Assembly: GCF_902489365.1 (NCBI RefSeq)
Contig: NZ_CABTZR010000107.1
Coordinates: 1 to 5,914 of the forward strand
Source: an uncultured Corynebacterium sp.
Lineage (GTDB): Bacteria; Actinomycetota; Actinomycetes; Mycobacteriales; Mycobacteriaceae
Length of the DNA: 5,914 nt
Reading direction: 5' to 3'
Shown here: in pieces, positions 5,906-5,914 of the stretch
Position numbering within the stretch: position 1 is the stretch's first letter
Layout of the letters: each line of letters begins with the position of its first letter
Translations under genes and position numbers: made by a program
The notes under the pieces: generated by a model
What the model saw: the letters and a program-made list of their open reading frames with translations, nothing else
Told to the model about the DNA's origin: nothing
Databases searched by the model: none

Positions 5906-5914
5906 ATGGATATC
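5906..5914 (+). CDS. Possible start of a further gene (only three codons visible)
   Basis: ATG at 5906 follows repeat copy 2 at the same place as the ATG at 3960 follows copy 1; only Met-Asp-Ile is visible. Because the promoter module is duplicated, a gene is expected here, but its frame and product cannot be judged. The TATC at 5911-5914 could instead begin a -10 element corresponding to TACAAT of copy 1, in which case the true start lies a few bases past the window. Confidence 0.25.

Larger units (their letters stand above)
5740..5908 (+). repeat. Long direct repeat, copy 2 (downstream of the AlbA_2 gene)
   Basis: This second copy of the 3793-3962 module begins 23 bp after the AlbA_2 stop. 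It holds AACAAC at 5740, 5750, 5761, 5771 and 5781 (plus a partial GACAAC at 5730), GTTGTT at 5836, 5848 and 5859, and AACAAC at 5890. The 55-bp gap between clusters and the 31-bp step to the last AACAAC are the same as in copy 1. A CACAAC at 5805 exists only here. The period between copies is 1947 bp, one gene plus one module. It ends where the window ends, so its target gene is out of view. Confidence 0.9.

Noticed and set aside
3793..5908. Insertion sequence or transposon with terminal repeats
   Set aside because: The flanking repeats are direct, not inverted, there is no transposase or recombinase between them, and no target-site duplication is visible. Recombination between copies stays possible, but a transposon is not supported.

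Overview
The window looks like a chromosomal segment of a high-GC actinobacterium, most likely a Corynebacterium. The pointers are GC-biased codons, protein families common in that group, and three genes preceded by a -10-like hexamer a few bases before the ATG with no Shine-Dalgarno, as in corynebacterial leaderless transcription. Genus assignment is inference from sequence style, not from a database match. All genes are on the + strand.

Layout. (1) 2-652: the 3' end of paaZ, the bifunctional phenylacetate-degradation enzyme. It has the tail of the aldehyde dehydrogenase part and the complete MaoC-type oxepin-CoA hydrolase domain. (2) 731-2431: a complete FAD-binding dehydrogenase of the fumarate reductase/ketosteroid-dehydrogenase-like superfamily (COG3573 type). 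(3) 2459-3742: a complete protein of unknown function with faint resemblance to the plasmid pRiA4b ORF-3-like family, closed by a hairpin that overlaps its stop codon. (4) 3975-5717: a COG2865-type protein with an N-terminal Schlafen-like AlbA_2 domain, a central GHKL/HATPase_c_4 domain and C-terminal winged-helix segments.

The most notable content is non-coding. The AlbA_2 gene is flanked by two directly repeated copies of a ~170-bp module (3793-3962 and 5740-5908), about 89% identical by my hand alignment. Each copy carries five AACAAC hexamers spaced 10-11 bp, a 49-bp less conserved spacer, three GTTGTT hexamers spaced 11-12 bp, and a final AACAAC. The last GTTGTT and last AACAAC lie inside a perfect 11-bp inverted repeat with a 17-bp gap. 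All nine hexamers and their relative spacing are the same in both copies, while the substitutions fall between them. This looks like a cooperative, helically phased protein-binding array. The first copy ends on the -10 of the AlbA_2 gene. The second ends on an ATG as the window closes, so it probably drives another gene, perhaps a paralogue.

Working model (inference): the AlbA_2/wHTH protein, or an unseen partner, binds the array and controls its own promoter and that of the next gene. The paaZ end and the two genes after it look like ordinary chromosomal background. The repeat-bounded AlbA_2 cassette looks like an accessory, possibly defence- or mobility-related unit.
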